This document shows positions 9,193 through 17,585 of a stretch of DNA of 64,000 bases, piece after piece. The DNA is from Poindextera sp963706385 (GTDB taxonomy: Bacteria > Pseudomonadota > Alphaproteobacteria > Caulobacterales > Caulobacteraceae), in assembly GCA_963706385.1 (NCBI GenBank), contig OY970153.1, positions 1,240,001 through 1,304,000 on the forward strand. The letters are read 5' to 3'. Every line of letters starts with the position of its first letter. Position 1 is the first letter of the stretch. The translations under genes and the position numbers were made by a program. The notes below the pieces were generated by a model that had not been told where the DNA came from, searched no databases, and saw nothing but the letters and a program-made list of their open reading frames with translations.

Positions 9193-10275
9193 ATGACCCT
9201 AGCCGCACCGATCGCGCTCAAGCCGGTCACCAGCGCCGCCGCCTGGCGCGGGGATGCGCTGTCGAAGACGCGGGACTGGCTCTACCGGCTGTCGGGCGAA
9301 CAGGTGGCCGAGCTCGAGGCGCTGGGCGCGCGGTTCGTCGAGGACGATCCCGACCTGCACCGCGTGCAGGCCTCGGACTATCCGCTGACGGCTTGCGTCG
9401 CGGCGGTGGCCGAATGGGGCCGCGACGTCGATACGGGGCGCGGCTTCGTGCTGGTGCGCGGCCTGCGCACCCACCTGTATTCCGACGCCCTGTCGGCGGC
9501 GATCTTCTACATCCTGGGCCTGCACATGGGCGAGCCGATGCGGCAGAACCAGATGGGCGACCTGTTGGACCATGTCTACGCCACCTCCGACAAGACGATG
9601 GACGATCCCACCGCCCTGCCGTCCAAGGTGCGCGACCAGTTGGTGTTCCATTCCGACAGCTCCGACGTGGTGGCGCTGATCTGCCTTCGCCCGGGCAAGT
9701 CGGGCGGCGCCTCCTGCCTGGTGTCGGGCGCCGAGATCTACAACGAGATCCTGCGCCGCCGGCCCGACCTCGCCCCCCTGCTGCTGGAGCCGTTCCACTG
9801 GGACTGGCGCCGCCAGGACCCGGAAGCCCCGGCCAACACCTATACGTCGCCGATGATCAGCCTGGTGGACGGGGTGTTCAGCCTCTACGCCGGCTCGACC
9901 TACATCTTCACCGCCCAGGACTACCCCGAGGTCCCGCGCCTGACCCCCGCGCAGATCGAGGCGGTCAAGCTGTTCGACGAGATCACCTACGAGCCCGGCA
10001 TGGCGATCGAGACCCACTTCCAGCCCGGCGACATCCAGTGGCTGTCGAACTACGCCGCCCTGCACTCGCGCACCGCCTTCACCGACTATCCCGAGCCGCA
10101 GCGGCGGCGCCACCTGTTGCGCCTGTGGCTGCGCCGCGATGTCGGCCGCCCGATCATCCCCGGCTTCGGCAAGAACAGCGTGGTGCGGGACCGCGCCGCC
10201 GAGTCGCCCGCGAAGGCGGACGAGCGGGGCAACTTCCACATCGCCGTCGCCGCCGTCCCGCGGCTGATCGCATAG
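9193..10275 (+). CDS. TauD/TfdA-family Fe(II)/2-oxoglutarate dioxygenase
   Basis: A 360-residue enzyme with the TauD fold, which hydroxylates a small organic substrate with 2-oxoglutarate and O2. The 2-His-1-Asp facial triad is visible: HSDSSD supplies HxD, and the distal His is in YAALHSRTAF. The 2-oxoglutarate-binding Arg is in RRRHLLRLWL. A long insert with HWDWRRQD and a SLVDGVFSLYAGSTYI stretch is typical of the larger TauD-like paralogues. The start at 9193 is chosen for the family N-terminus; GGAGG lies 12 nt upstream, a long spacing, and an ATG at 9169 is the alternative. It is divergent from the allophanate hydrolase-like gene and convergent with the TonB receptor. Substrate unknown. 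Confidence 0.9.
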   Translation: MTLAAPIALKPVTSAAAWRGDALSKTRDWLYRLSGEQVAELEALGARFVEDDPDLHRVQASDYPLTACVAAVAEWGRDVDTGRGFVLVRGLRTHLYSDALSAAIFYILGLHMGEPMRQNQMGDLLDHVYATSDKTMDDPTALPSKVRDQLVFHSDSSDVVALICLRPGKSGGASCLVSGAEIYNEILRRRPDLAPLLLEPFHWDWRRQDPEAPANTYTSPMISLVDGVFSLYAGSTYIFTAQDYPEVPRLTPAQIEAVKLFDEITYEPGMAIETHFQPGDIQWLSNYAALHSRTAFTDYPEPQRRRHLLRLWLRRDVGRPIIPGFGKNSVVRDRAAESPAKADERGNFHIAVAAVPRLIA

Positions 10276-10311
10276 CCGGACCCGGAAGCACGGCCCCCGG
10301 GTCCGCGAGGA

Positions 10312-12702
10312 TCAGAACGAATAGGCGATGGCGCCGATGATCTGCCGGGGCGGGATATACTGCTGGCTGGTCTGGCCGGTTCCGTACGGATCGGTGTAGC
10401 GGGAATTGATCCCGGCTCGGTTGAACACGTTGGTCGCGGCGAGCGAAAGCCTGAGCTTGCCGCCGGTCGGCGCATATTCCAGGTTCAGGTTGGTCACCGT
10501 GTAGTCCGGAACCCGGTCGAGGGCGGGATCGTTGAAAATCCGCGCCCACTCGGCGCCGCGGTAGACCACCTCGACCCGCGGGGTCAGTGTGCCCGTCGGA
10601 ATGTCGAACGTATAGGACGCACTGATCGAGCCGGACACGGTGGGCATCGCCGGCGGCGTCTTGCTTTGGATGTTCACCGCCATGTTCTTCACGGCCGTCC
10701 AGCACGCCGGGGAACCGTATGCCGCATAGTAGGCGCAGGCGCCGTAGGCATGCGCGGCGTCGAATCCATCGGAGTTCCCACCGGTATAGTCTGGACCTTC
10801 GAGGTAGTTCGCCACGGTCGAGTCGATGGTCTTGTAGGCCCCCTCGATCTCACCGCGCTCGAACGCCAGGTTGGCGTTCACGTGGAGCCGGTCCTCCAGT
10901 CCCACATAGGCGGCCTCGAACTCGACGCCATAGTCATGCACCGAGGGAATGTTCGATATGCCGCCGTCGAAGGGGACCGGGTCGGTCTCGATGTATTGGA
11001 AGTCCTTGTGAAGGTAATAGAAGGCCGAGACGTTCAACCGCAACGCCTTATCGAACAGGAAGTTCTTCGATCCCACTTCAAACGCGGTGTTGGTTTCGGG
11101 CTTGAAGATCGGCGGAATCACGAACTGACCGTAAGAGCCGTTGACCCCGCCGGGCTTGTAGCCGCGCGCGGCGCTGGCGTAGACCATGTTGTCCGGCGTC
11201 AGATCGTAGTCGGCCTCCGCGCGCCAGGTCGGCACGCTGTCCCAGGATTTATTGGCGACGAAGCTGGTCCCGAACGCCGAAAAATTGAAGCTGGGATCAC
11301 GATTGTAGTCCAGGTTGATCCGCCCGCCGGCCGTCAGGCGGAAACTGGGCGTGACGTGATAGGTGGCCTGCGCGAACGCCGAGTAGGATTGGTGCACGGC
11401 GTGGGAATCGTTGCCATAGGCCAGGTTCGACGGCGGATTGGTCTCGATGTCCGGCTGGACCTGCAACTGCGCGGCCGTGGGAACGGACGCGCCCTCGAAC
11501 TCCGCCACGAACTGGTGGCCGGTCTGGTCGAGCACGAAGGCGCCGGCGATCCATTCGAGCTTGGATCCGGGCGGCGACATGATGTCGAACTCCTCGGTGA
11601 AGTTGTGCACCGTGGTGTTCCAGGCCGCCACGTCGTCATAACCCAACAATGGGCCATAGGGACCGGGATAGGCCGCATTCATCAGCGCGACCGTGCTGCG
11701 CGAGCTGTCCTCCCGCTGGACGTGCTCGAGAATCTGATAGGCGGTCACCGACTTCAGCGTGAACCAGGGCAGGTCCCACTGCATGTTCAGGTGGTAGAGC
11801 TGGGTGGTGAGCTTGAAATGCCCCGGATAGTCCTGGTTGACCACGCGCGGATCGGGGCTGGGGTCGTTGATGTTCTTCTGGGCGTCGCCGGCCTGGTCGG
11901 AGTGGTACCACTGGCCGGTGAGGGTGGCCGAGAAATTGTCCGTCGGCTTCCAGAGCAGCGCCGCCTTGCCACTGACGTCGTGGGCGGCGTCCAGCTTGAA
12001 CCCGGGGATCGCCGCGTCCTTGGTGAAGCCGTCGTGATCGTATTTCTGCACCGACAGCCGGGCCGCGAAGTCGTCCCCCATCGGGATGTTCACCTCGGCG
12101 CGCTCGCGGAACAGGTTGTAGTCGCCGGCGCTGAAATCGCCGGAGCCGCTCAACACCTTCAACTGCGGCTGCTTGCTGGTGATGCTGATCGCCCCGCCGA
12201 TCGAGCTCTGCCCGTACAGCGCGCCCTGCGGACCGCGCAGCACCTCGATCTGGTCAATGTCGAACAGGGTCTGGTCCAGCGAGACGGTGTTGGCGATATA
12301 GACGCCGTCGATGAACAGCGACACGCCGGGAACGGTGGTCAGCGAGTTCTCCGGCGTCTCGGAGCCGACGCCGCGGATGGTGACCAGGTTCTCGAAGCCC
12401 GACGCCTTGGTGATCTCCAGGCTGGGCACGACGGCGTTCAGCCCGGCGATGGCGTTGGTGAACGACTGGTCGAGCGCTTTCGCCGGCACCGCGGTGATCG
12501 CCAGCGGCGTGCGCTGGATGTCGCTCGAGCGCCGCTCCGCGGTGACCACGACTTCCTGCACTTCGTGTGTGGACGCCGCCACCGCGGCCGCGCCGGACAG
12601 CACGGTCTCGGCCCGCGCCGAAAGCGGCAGCAAGGCGCCGGTCGCCGCCAGGCAGGTTGAAACGATCAGGTCGCGCCTCAGGCGCGTTGATAAGTTGGCC
12701 AT
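10312..12702 (-). CDS. TonB-dependent outer-membrane receptor
   Basis: A 796-residue outer-membrane transporter of standard length. Residues 1-31 form a signal peptide (cleavage near LSARA-ET). The TonB box is EVVVTAERR (about 48-56). The plug domain carries ITAVPAKAL, TIRGVGSETPE and the conserved IEVLRGPQGALYG. A 22-strand-type beta-barrel follows and ends in the aromatic C-terminus AIAYSF. It is of the broad catabolite-type receptor group abundant in Caulobacterales and sphingomonads, not an obvious siderophore receptor. It converges on the TauD gene and is followed upstream by about 220 bases of AT-richer DNA that should hold its promoter. It probably imports a substrate for the flanking hydrolases and dioxygenases; this is inference from position. 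Confidence 0.96.
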   Translation of the reverse strand: MANLSTRLRRDLIVSTCLAATGALLPLSARAETVLSGAAAVAASTHEVQEVVVTAERRSSDIQRTPLAITAVPAKALDQSFTNAIAGLNAVVPSLEITKASGFENLVTIRGVGSETPENSLTTVPGVSLFIDGVYIANTVSLDQTLFDIDQIEVLRGPQGALYGQSSIGGAISITSKQPQLKVLSGSGDFSAGDYNLFRERAEVNIPMGDDFAARLSVQKYDHDGFTKDAAIPGFKLDAAHDVSGKAALLWKPTDNFSATLTGQWYHSDQAGDAQKNINDPSPDPRVVNQDYPGHFKLTTQLYHLNMQWDLPWFTLKSVTAYQILEHVQREDSSRSTVALMNAAYPGPYGPLLGYDDVAAWNTTVHNFTEEFDIMSPPGSKLEWIAGAFVLDQTGHQFVAEFEGASVPTAAQLQVQPDIETNPPSNLAYGNDSHAVHQSYSAFAQATYHVTPSFRLTAGGRINLDYNRDPSFNFSAFGTSFVANKSWDSVPTWRAEADYDLTPDNMVYASAARGYKPGGVNGSYGQFVIPPIFKPETNTAFEVGSKNFLFDKALRLNVSAFYYLHKDFQYIETDPVPFDGGISNIPSVHDYGVEFEAAYVGLEDRLHVNANLAFERGEIEGAYKTIDSTVANYLEGPDYTGGNSDGFDAAHAYGACAYYAAYGSPACWTAVKNMAVNIQSKTPPAMPTVSGSISASYTFDIPTGTLTPRVEVVYRGAEWARIFNDPALDRVPDYTVTNLNLEYAPTGGKLRLSLAATNVFNRAGINSRYTDPYGTGQTSQQYIPPRQIIGAIAYSF

Positions 12703-12924
12703 GGTCCCCCTCGTGATCTGGACGCCAGCTTTCGTTGTTGAACGATAGTCTCGTCACTTATCTAAGCTGCGTCAAACACCTGCCCGATTTTTGCTTAAAT
12801 CTGAACCTGTCGTGATCTCAAGCCTATACGTTAAGCTGATAACTCAAGACAACGCGAAAATTTAGGCAAACCGCGCGGCCCACGTGACCCCAAGCGCCAT
12901 GCGCGCCCGGGACCGTCGCCAGGC

Positions 12925-13422
12925 CTAGACGCCCTCCGCGGCCGCGCCCCACACCTCGCGGGCCTTCTCGTAGACGCCCTGATCGTACGAGAACTCGACG
13001 GTGTTTCCGTCGGGATCCTTGACGAAGCAGATATAGCCGATCTGCTTGGGCATCTGGGTCGGCCCGAACGCCAGGCAGCCTTCCGCCTTGGCGCGCGCGG
13101 CGATCTCGTCGATCATCTGTTTGGTCGGCACTTCGATGCCGATATGGGCGAAGGGGCCCATCGGCGGGTGGGCGGCGGGCGCGAACGGATCGTGGCCTTC
13201 GTAGAACTGTCCGACCACCAGGACGAACGGCGATTCGACATTGGAGCTGTCGCCGATCCAGGCGTTCCTGCCGTCCGCGTCCTCGCCCCTGGCCAGCAGG
13301 GTCAGATGCGTGAAGCGCTCGTACCAGGCGATCGTCGCGTCGATGTCCTTCACGCAAAGCGCGATGTGGGTCCAGGTCGGCCGCTTGGGCCGGATCGCAT
13401 GATTGCTCTCGCTCGCCGTCAT
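12925..13422 (-). CDS. VOC-superfamily (glyoxalase/extradiol dioxygenase fold) protein
   Basis: A 165-residue protein with the two beta-alpha-beta-beta-beta halves of the VOC fold. Candidate metal ligands are His in WTHIALCVKD, His in FAHIGIEV and the late Glu in NTVEFSYD. The motif FVKDPDGNTVEF is typical of the superfamily. Members include glyoxalase I, methylmalonyl-CoA epimerase and lyases; this sequence does not clearly match one of them. The ATG at 13422 has GGGGGA 6 nt upstream; the GTG codon just before it is a less likely start. It lies 160 nt downstream of the flavin reductase gene on the same strand, so it may have its own promoter. Its product would act in the cytoplasm. Confidence 0.88.
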   Translation of the reverse strand: MTASESNHAIRPKRPTWTHIALCVKDIDATIAWYERFTHLTLLARGEDADGRNAWIGDSSNVESPFVLVVGQFYEGHDPFAPAAHPPMGPFAHIGIEVPTKQMIDEIAARAKAEGCLAFGPTQMPKQIGYICFVKDPDGNTVEFSYDQGVYEKAREVWGAAAEGV

Positions 13423-13582
13423 CACTTCCCCCAGAAGATTCCTATTGGAGCGCCGGACGCGGCTGATCGCCTGGACGGTCTCGGAACCGGGTTTTTACCA
13501 TGAGACAGGCCCGTCAGCTTGTCCCTGGGCGCACGATTACTTTGCCTTATGAGCGTTCGCGCACGGACGGATTTGGCGCGGA

Positions 13583-14068
13583 TCAGACCAGCTTGGGGAA
13601 GTCGCCCTTGTGATAGAGCAGCGGCGGCTCGGCCGAGGCATGGTCGATGCGCCTGCCGCGTCCGACCACGATCAGGTGATCGCCCGCGACGTGCGCGTGC
13701 TCGACCACGCAATCGATGAACACCGGGGCGGCCTCCAACTGCGGCGCGCCGCCGGCTCGCGCGCGCCAAGCGTTTCCGCTGAAGCGATCCGAGTTGGGAT
13801 TTTTCGCGAACCGCAGCGCGAGATCCCGGTGTTCCTCGTTGAGGATGTTGACGCCGAACACCTCGCTCCGCTCGATCGGCCCGCGCGCCGGATTGGCGCG
13901 ATCCAGGCAGACCAGAAGCAGGGGCGGCTCAAGCGAAACCGAGCAGAATGAACTGACCGTCGCGCCGACCGGCGCATCCTGCTCCCAGGTGGTGACGATG
14001 GTCACGCCGGAGGGGAAATAGCCCATCGCCGCGCGCCATTCGTCCGGGGTCGGGGTCTGTCCGCTCAT
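13583..14068 (-). CDS. Flavin reductase-like (FMN-binding split-barrel) protein
   Basis: A 161-residue flavin reductase domain protein of the HpaC/DIM6-NTAB type. The characteristic N-terminal motif MGYFPSGVTIVTT, the ATVSSFCSVSLEPPLLLVCL segment and the later NILNEEHRDLALRF all fit. Members either supply reduced flavin to a two-component monooxygenase or act as FMN reductases; no large monooxygenase component is adjacent. The start ATG at 14068 has GGGAG 6 nt upstream. It lies 34 nt after the amidohydrolase gene and is probably co-transcribed with it. Family assignment is firm; partner enzyme unknown. Confidence 0.92.
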   Translation of the reverse strand: MSGQTPTPDEWRAAMGYFPSGVTIVTTWEQDAPVGATVSSFCSVSLEPPLLLVCLDRANPARGPIERSEVFGVNILNEEHRDLALRFAKNPNSDRFSGNAWRARAGGAPQLEAAPVFIDCVVEHAHVAGDHLIVVGRGRRIDHASAEPPLLYHKGDFPKLV

Positions 14069-14102
14069 CGGCGCTCCCGTTTGTCCATCGCGCGGTCCGA
14101 CC

Positions 14103-15497
14103 TCACAGCACCGGCCATGGGGTCCGGTTCGCAAGCCCGGTTCTGGCGATCACCGCCAGGCCCGCCTGTCGGCCGTCCGCCAGCAGCTTGGCTTCGTCGA
14201 TCCACGTGGCGCGGCCATCGTCGAGCAGCCGCACGCCGTCGACCCAGACGCTGTGAACGCCGCCCGGCGAGGCGCTGAGCGCCAACTGCCCGACGGCGTC
14301 GAAGACCGGGCCCCATTCGGGCAGGTCGGTGTCGTGCAACACCAGATCGGCCTTCTTGCCGACTTCGAGCGAGCCGATGACGGACGACAGGCCCATCGCG
14401 CGCGCGCCATTGAGCGTGGCCAGTTCGAGCATGGTGGCGGGCGCAATCAGCTCCTGGTCGCGCCTGGCGTCGCGAAACACGCTCGCCATCAGCCGGGCGG
14501 ACGAGAGGATGTCCGCGGCGACGCCGTCGGTGCCCAGCATGACATTGACGCCCCGATCCAGCATCTCCGGAAACAATCCGATCTGCGAGAGGCCGAACCC
14601 GCCCTGGAACGCCGCGTGCGGGCAGTGGATGGCGTGGGTCCCGGAGCGGGCGAGGATGTCAAGTTCGCTCCGGTCGATGTCCGCCAGGTGGGTGAGCGCC
14701 ACATTGGCCCCCAAGACGCCCAGATCGGCCAGATGCTCCAGCGGCCGGCGGCCGTATCGGGCCAGGAACCATTCGGGATCGGACGCGCGCGGGCTCATGT
14801 GCGCCGACACGCGCAGGCCGTGCTGGTCGGCCAGGGCCTTGGCCGCGCGCCAGACATCGTCGGAATTGGTCGAATGGCCGACCAGCACCGGCCAGGCGGC
14901 CAGCATCGCCTCGCCATCGTCGGGATAGCGGGCGATCTCGGATTCGAGGATGGCGATGGCGGCCGCGGAGGCCTTGGCCTGGTCTTCGGCGGGATCGTAG
15001 GCGCGCCCCTCGACCCATCCGCCCACCCGCCCGCGTATCCCGGTCTGCGCCAGCGCCTCCATCACCGCGTCGAGATGGGAGACCGTGCCGGCCTCGAGAA
15101 AGCAGGTCGTGCCGTAGCGGATCATGGCCAGCGCCGCGCATTGCGCCGAAATGGCCTCCTCGCCCGGCGTCTGGGCGCGAAAGATCGGGATCACCCAGCG
15201 CGACAGCTTCTCGGACCAGGTCTCGTCCGGTGCGCCGCGGGGAAAACCGCGGGTCAGGGGATCGCCGGTGATGTGAATGTGTCCGTCGACGAAGCCCGGC
15301 GTCATGACGAACCGCCGCCCGTCCAGCGTCTGCCTGGCCCTCACCGCGCGAGCGAGCGCCTCGCGCTTGCCGACCGCGACGATCCGATCCCCGCCGATCG
15401 CCAGCGCGCCGTCGGCGATCACGTGACGCTCGGCGTTCATGGTGATGATCGTGGCGCCGGAGATCAAAAGGTCGGCGTCGACCGGCCGCTCGCTCAT
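14103..15497 (-). CDS. Amidohydrolase of the TrzA/AtzA chlorohydrolase-deaminase family
   Basis: A 464-residue metal-dependent hydrolase. The HxH metal motif is in GFVDGHIHITGD, further ligands are His in RVSAHMSPRA and His in NVALTHLADID, and the catalytic Asp is in VMLGTDGVAAD. A composite beta-sandwich at the N-terminus (DLLISGATIITMN) and C-terminus (LEVGKKADLVLHDTDLPEW) is normal for this group, which deaminates or dechlorinates heterocycles such as triazines, guanine or cytosine. It is the first gene of a probable two- or three-gene unit with the flavin reductase and VOC protein. Together with the AtzF-like amidase it hints at N-heterocycle degradation, but the substrate cannot be read from the sequence. 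Confidence 0.92.
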   Translation of the reverse strand: MSERPVDADLLISGATIITMNAERHVIADGALAIGGDRIVAVGKREALARAVRARQTLDGRRFVMTPGFVDGHIHITGDPLTRGFPRGAPDETWSEKLSRWVIPIFRAQTPGEEAISAQCAALAMIRYGTTCFLEAGTVSHLDAVMEALAQTGIRGRVGGWVEGRAYDPAEDQAKASAAAIAILESEIARYPDDGEAMLAAWPVLVGHSTNSDDVWRAAKALADQHGLRVSAHMSPRASDPEWFLARYGRRPLEHLADLGVLGANVALTHLADIDRSELDILARSGTHAIHCPHAAFQGGFGLSQIGLFPEMLDRGVNVMLGTDGVAADILSSARLMASVFRDARRDQELIAPATMLELATLNGARAMGLSSVIGSLEVGKKADLVLHDTDLPEWGPVFDAVGQLALSASPGGVHSVWVDGVRLLDDGRATWIDEAKLLADGRQAGLAVIARTGLANRTPWPVL

Positions 15498-15694
15498 GCC
15501 GTCTTCCTCTCAAGGCGCCGGATTTCGCGCGGTCTCGGGGATACACGGGCGATCCAAAAATGAAAACATGGGCAAAATCAGCGATTGAAATTGGCCCGCG
15601 CGTCACCCCATGGCCGAGCCGCTGGCCCCACGCTCCAATGACGGCCCCGACCTGTCAATTCCCCTTCGACGCGCCGCCGTGTAGGGATCGGGTC

Positions 15695-16006
15695 ATGAAC
15701 GGTGAAGCCGAAGGGGTGGCGGCCCTGGCGCGACCGGCGGCGGCCGGCGCGGGTTCGGCGCGCGCCAGCCGCGACCAGGCGGGCGTGGTGGTGACCGCCA
15801 TCGCCTATCCGGTGATCGGCCGGCTGGCCGATCGCTTCGGGCCGAGGCGGCTGATCCTGTTCGGCGAGCTGGCGTTCGGCGCCTGCGTCGTGGCGCTGGG
15901 CTTCTCGACGCCGAACGTCGCGCTGTTCTACGGTCTGTTCGCGATGATCGCCTGCCTGCCGCCCTACAGGGCGACGATGGCGCGCTGGACGAGCGGAGCG
16001 GGTTAG
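15695..16006 (+). pseudogene. Major facilitator superfamily transporter, internal remnant
   Basis: A 103-residue open frame keeps only a middle slice of an MFS permease: a TM2-like segment, the hallmark cytoplasmic loop GRLADRFGPRR, then two more membrane segments (LILFGELAFGACVVALGF and VALFYGLFAMIACL). Normal MFS proteins have about 400 residues and 12 membrane segments. TM1 and everything after TM4 are absent, and the end (PPYRATMARWTSGAG) is not transporter-like. It therefore looks like a deletion remnant, perhaps of a transporter that once served the neighbouring amidohydrolase. It stops 5 nt before the end of the convergent cheW gene. Confidence 0.72.
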
Positions 16007-16010
16007 CCCC

Positions 16011-16478
16011 TCAGGCGGCGAGGCGATCCTCGGTCGGGAGCAGGGAGCCGACCACCAGGCGGCTGAGCATGCGGCCTTCCAGCGGGATCATCGCGTCGAT
16101 GAACCGGTCATTGGTGCTGGAACCCATCGCCGGCGGGGGCTGCAAAAGGCCGCGATCGACCATGAAGGTCTCCTGCACCGCGTCGACCAGCAGGCCGGCG
16201 ATGCGCTCGTCATGCTGGACCACCACGATCACGTGCCGCGACGACGGCGTGGTCACGCTCAGCCCCAGGCGATTGCCCAGGTCGATCACCGGCATCACCG
16301 CCCCGCGCAGATTGATCACGCCGCGGACATAGTCCGGGGTCTGCGGCATCGGCGTCTCGCGCGTCCAGCCGCGAATCTCCCGCACCGAGGTGATGTCGAT
16401 GCAGAACTCCTGCTCGGCAATCTCGAAGGAGATTAGCTCGATCGTGCTTTCGGTCTTTCCAGGGTCCAGGTCGGCCAT
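16011..16478 (-). CDS. cheW: Chemotaxis coupling protein CheW
   Basis: A 155-residue single CheW/SH3-like domain protein that links chemoreceptors to CheA. Typical motifs are ISFEIAEQEFCIDITSVREI, PDYVRGVINLRGAVMPVIDL and the later GLLVDAVQETFMV. The ATG at 16478 is preferred because GGAG lies 8 nt upstream; an earlier ATG at 16502 has none. The gene stands alone, about 12 kb from the che operon at the left edge and separated from it by catabolic genes. It may serve that operon's CheA or a separate array. A palindrome at 16564-16581 lies upstream. Confidence 0.95.
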   Translation of the reverse strand: MADLDPGKTESTIELISFEIAEQEFCIDITSVREIRGWTRETPMPQTPDYVRGVINLRGAVMPVIDLGNRLGLSVTTPSSRHVIVVVQHDERIAGLLVDAVQETFMVDRGLLQPPPAMGSSTNDRFIDAMIPLEGRMLSRLVVGSLLPTEDRLAA

Positions 16479-16563
16479 CGCACGATCTCCGTTGCGGAAC
16501 ACTCATCCGAGACGCCCTCGACCACGGCCGGCCCGCGTCGAGTTATCAATATGGGTGTATTTG

Positions 16564-16581
16564 AGAAGCGTTAACGTTTCT
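16564..16581. promoter_or_regulatory. 18-bp near-perfect palindrome between cheW and the PhyH operon
   Basis: AGAAGCGTTAACGTTTCT is an inverted repeat with 8 of 9 base pairs matching, centred on TTAA, in an AT-rich stretch 86 bases upstream of cheW and 137 bases upstream of the phyH-type gene. It could be an operator for either divergent unit. The regulator is unknown. Confidence 0.35.
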
Positions 16582-16717
16582 AATTGGTTAAACGTCCCCT
16601 GGCGAGCGGTCCGTCGAACCGTGATGCGCCCGGCCGTGCGAGCGTTCGCCGCGATCGGCGCGCTTGACAACGCCGCCCCGTCGCCGTCGATGTGAGCGGG
16701 CCCAGAGACCCAAGACC

Positions 16718-17569
16718 ATGACCGCCGCCGCGATCGCCGACCCGCCCCTGCCCAGTCCGACCCGCGACACGGCCCGCGCGCGGGACGACCTCGATCGCTT
16801 CGGTTACGCGATCGTGGAAGGCGCGCTCGACAAGGCTCGAACCCTCGCCCTGCGCGAGCGCGTGGTGGCTCAGGCGCGCGGCGAGGACGCCCGCGGCCAG
16901 GGCTTCCATGACGGCAAGACCAACCAGCGCGTCTGGATGCTGCCCAACAAGGGCCGGATCTTTCGCGACCTGATGCTGCACCCCCTGGTCGAGCAGACGA
17001 TGGCCCCGCTGCTCGGCAAGGAGTTTCTGCTCTCCAGCTTCACCGCCAACATCGCCCGCCCAGGCGGCGCGCCGATGTATCTGCACTCCGACCAGGGCTA
17101 CGTCGACTTCTGGACGCCCAAGCCGCTGGTGGCCAACATCGCCTGGATGCTGGACGATTTCACCGCGGCCAACGGCGGCACGCGCCTGATCCCGGGCAGC
17201 CATCTGCTGGAGCGGCGGGAGTACGGGCCGGAAGACACCATCGCCGCACAGGGGCCGGCCGGCGCGGCGCTGATCTTCGACGGCCGCCTGATCCACGGCA
17301 CCGGCGCCAACGTCACCGAGAGCGACGATCGCCACGCCATCCTGACCTATTTCTGTCGGCCGTTCGTGCGCCAGCAGGAGAACTATTTCTGGGGTCTCGA
17401 CCCGCGGGTCCGCCGCGCCGAGCGCGGGGTCTTCCTGCGGCGGCTGGGCTTCGGCATCTGGGCCGGCCTCGGGCGCACGCATGAGCCGGGCGAGCGGGGC
17501 CTGCTCGAACCGCTCAGCGAGCCGATCGGGCCCCTCGACGAGCACGGCCGGCCGGCGCCCGACACTTGA
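16718..17569 (+). CDS. Phytanoyl-CoA dioxygenase (PhyH) family protein
   Basis: A 283-residue Fe(II)/2-oxoglutarate oxygenase of the PhyH family. The metal triad is seen as HxD in MYLHSDQGY and the distal His in RLIHGTGAN; the Arg pairing with 2-oxoglutarate is probably in ESDDRHAIL. The middle motif NGGTRLIPGSHLLE is characteristic. Members hydroxylate acyl-CoAs or small molecules. It opens a plus-strand operon: the enoyl-CoA hydratase gene starts 16 nt after its stop. The ATG at 16718 is chosen over the upstream frame, which reads through basic non-family sequence; its RBS is poor. A role in acyl-CoA oxidation alongside its neighbours is inference. Confidence 0.9.
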   Translation: MTAAAIADPPLPSPTRDTARARDDLDRFGYAIVEGALDKARTLALRERVVAQARGEDARGQGFHDGKTNQRVWMLPNKGRIFRDLMLHPLVEQTMAPLLGKEFLLSSFTANIARPGGAPMYLHSDQGYVDFWTPKPLVANIAWMLDDFTAANGGTRLIPGSHLLERREYGPEDTIAAQGPAGAALIFDGRLIHGTGANVTESDDRHAILTYFCRPFVRQQENYFWGLDPRVRRAERGVFLRRLGFGIWAGLGRTHEPGERGLLEPLSEPIGPLDEHGRPAPDT

Positions 17570-17585
17570 GGCCGAGGAGGACGCG

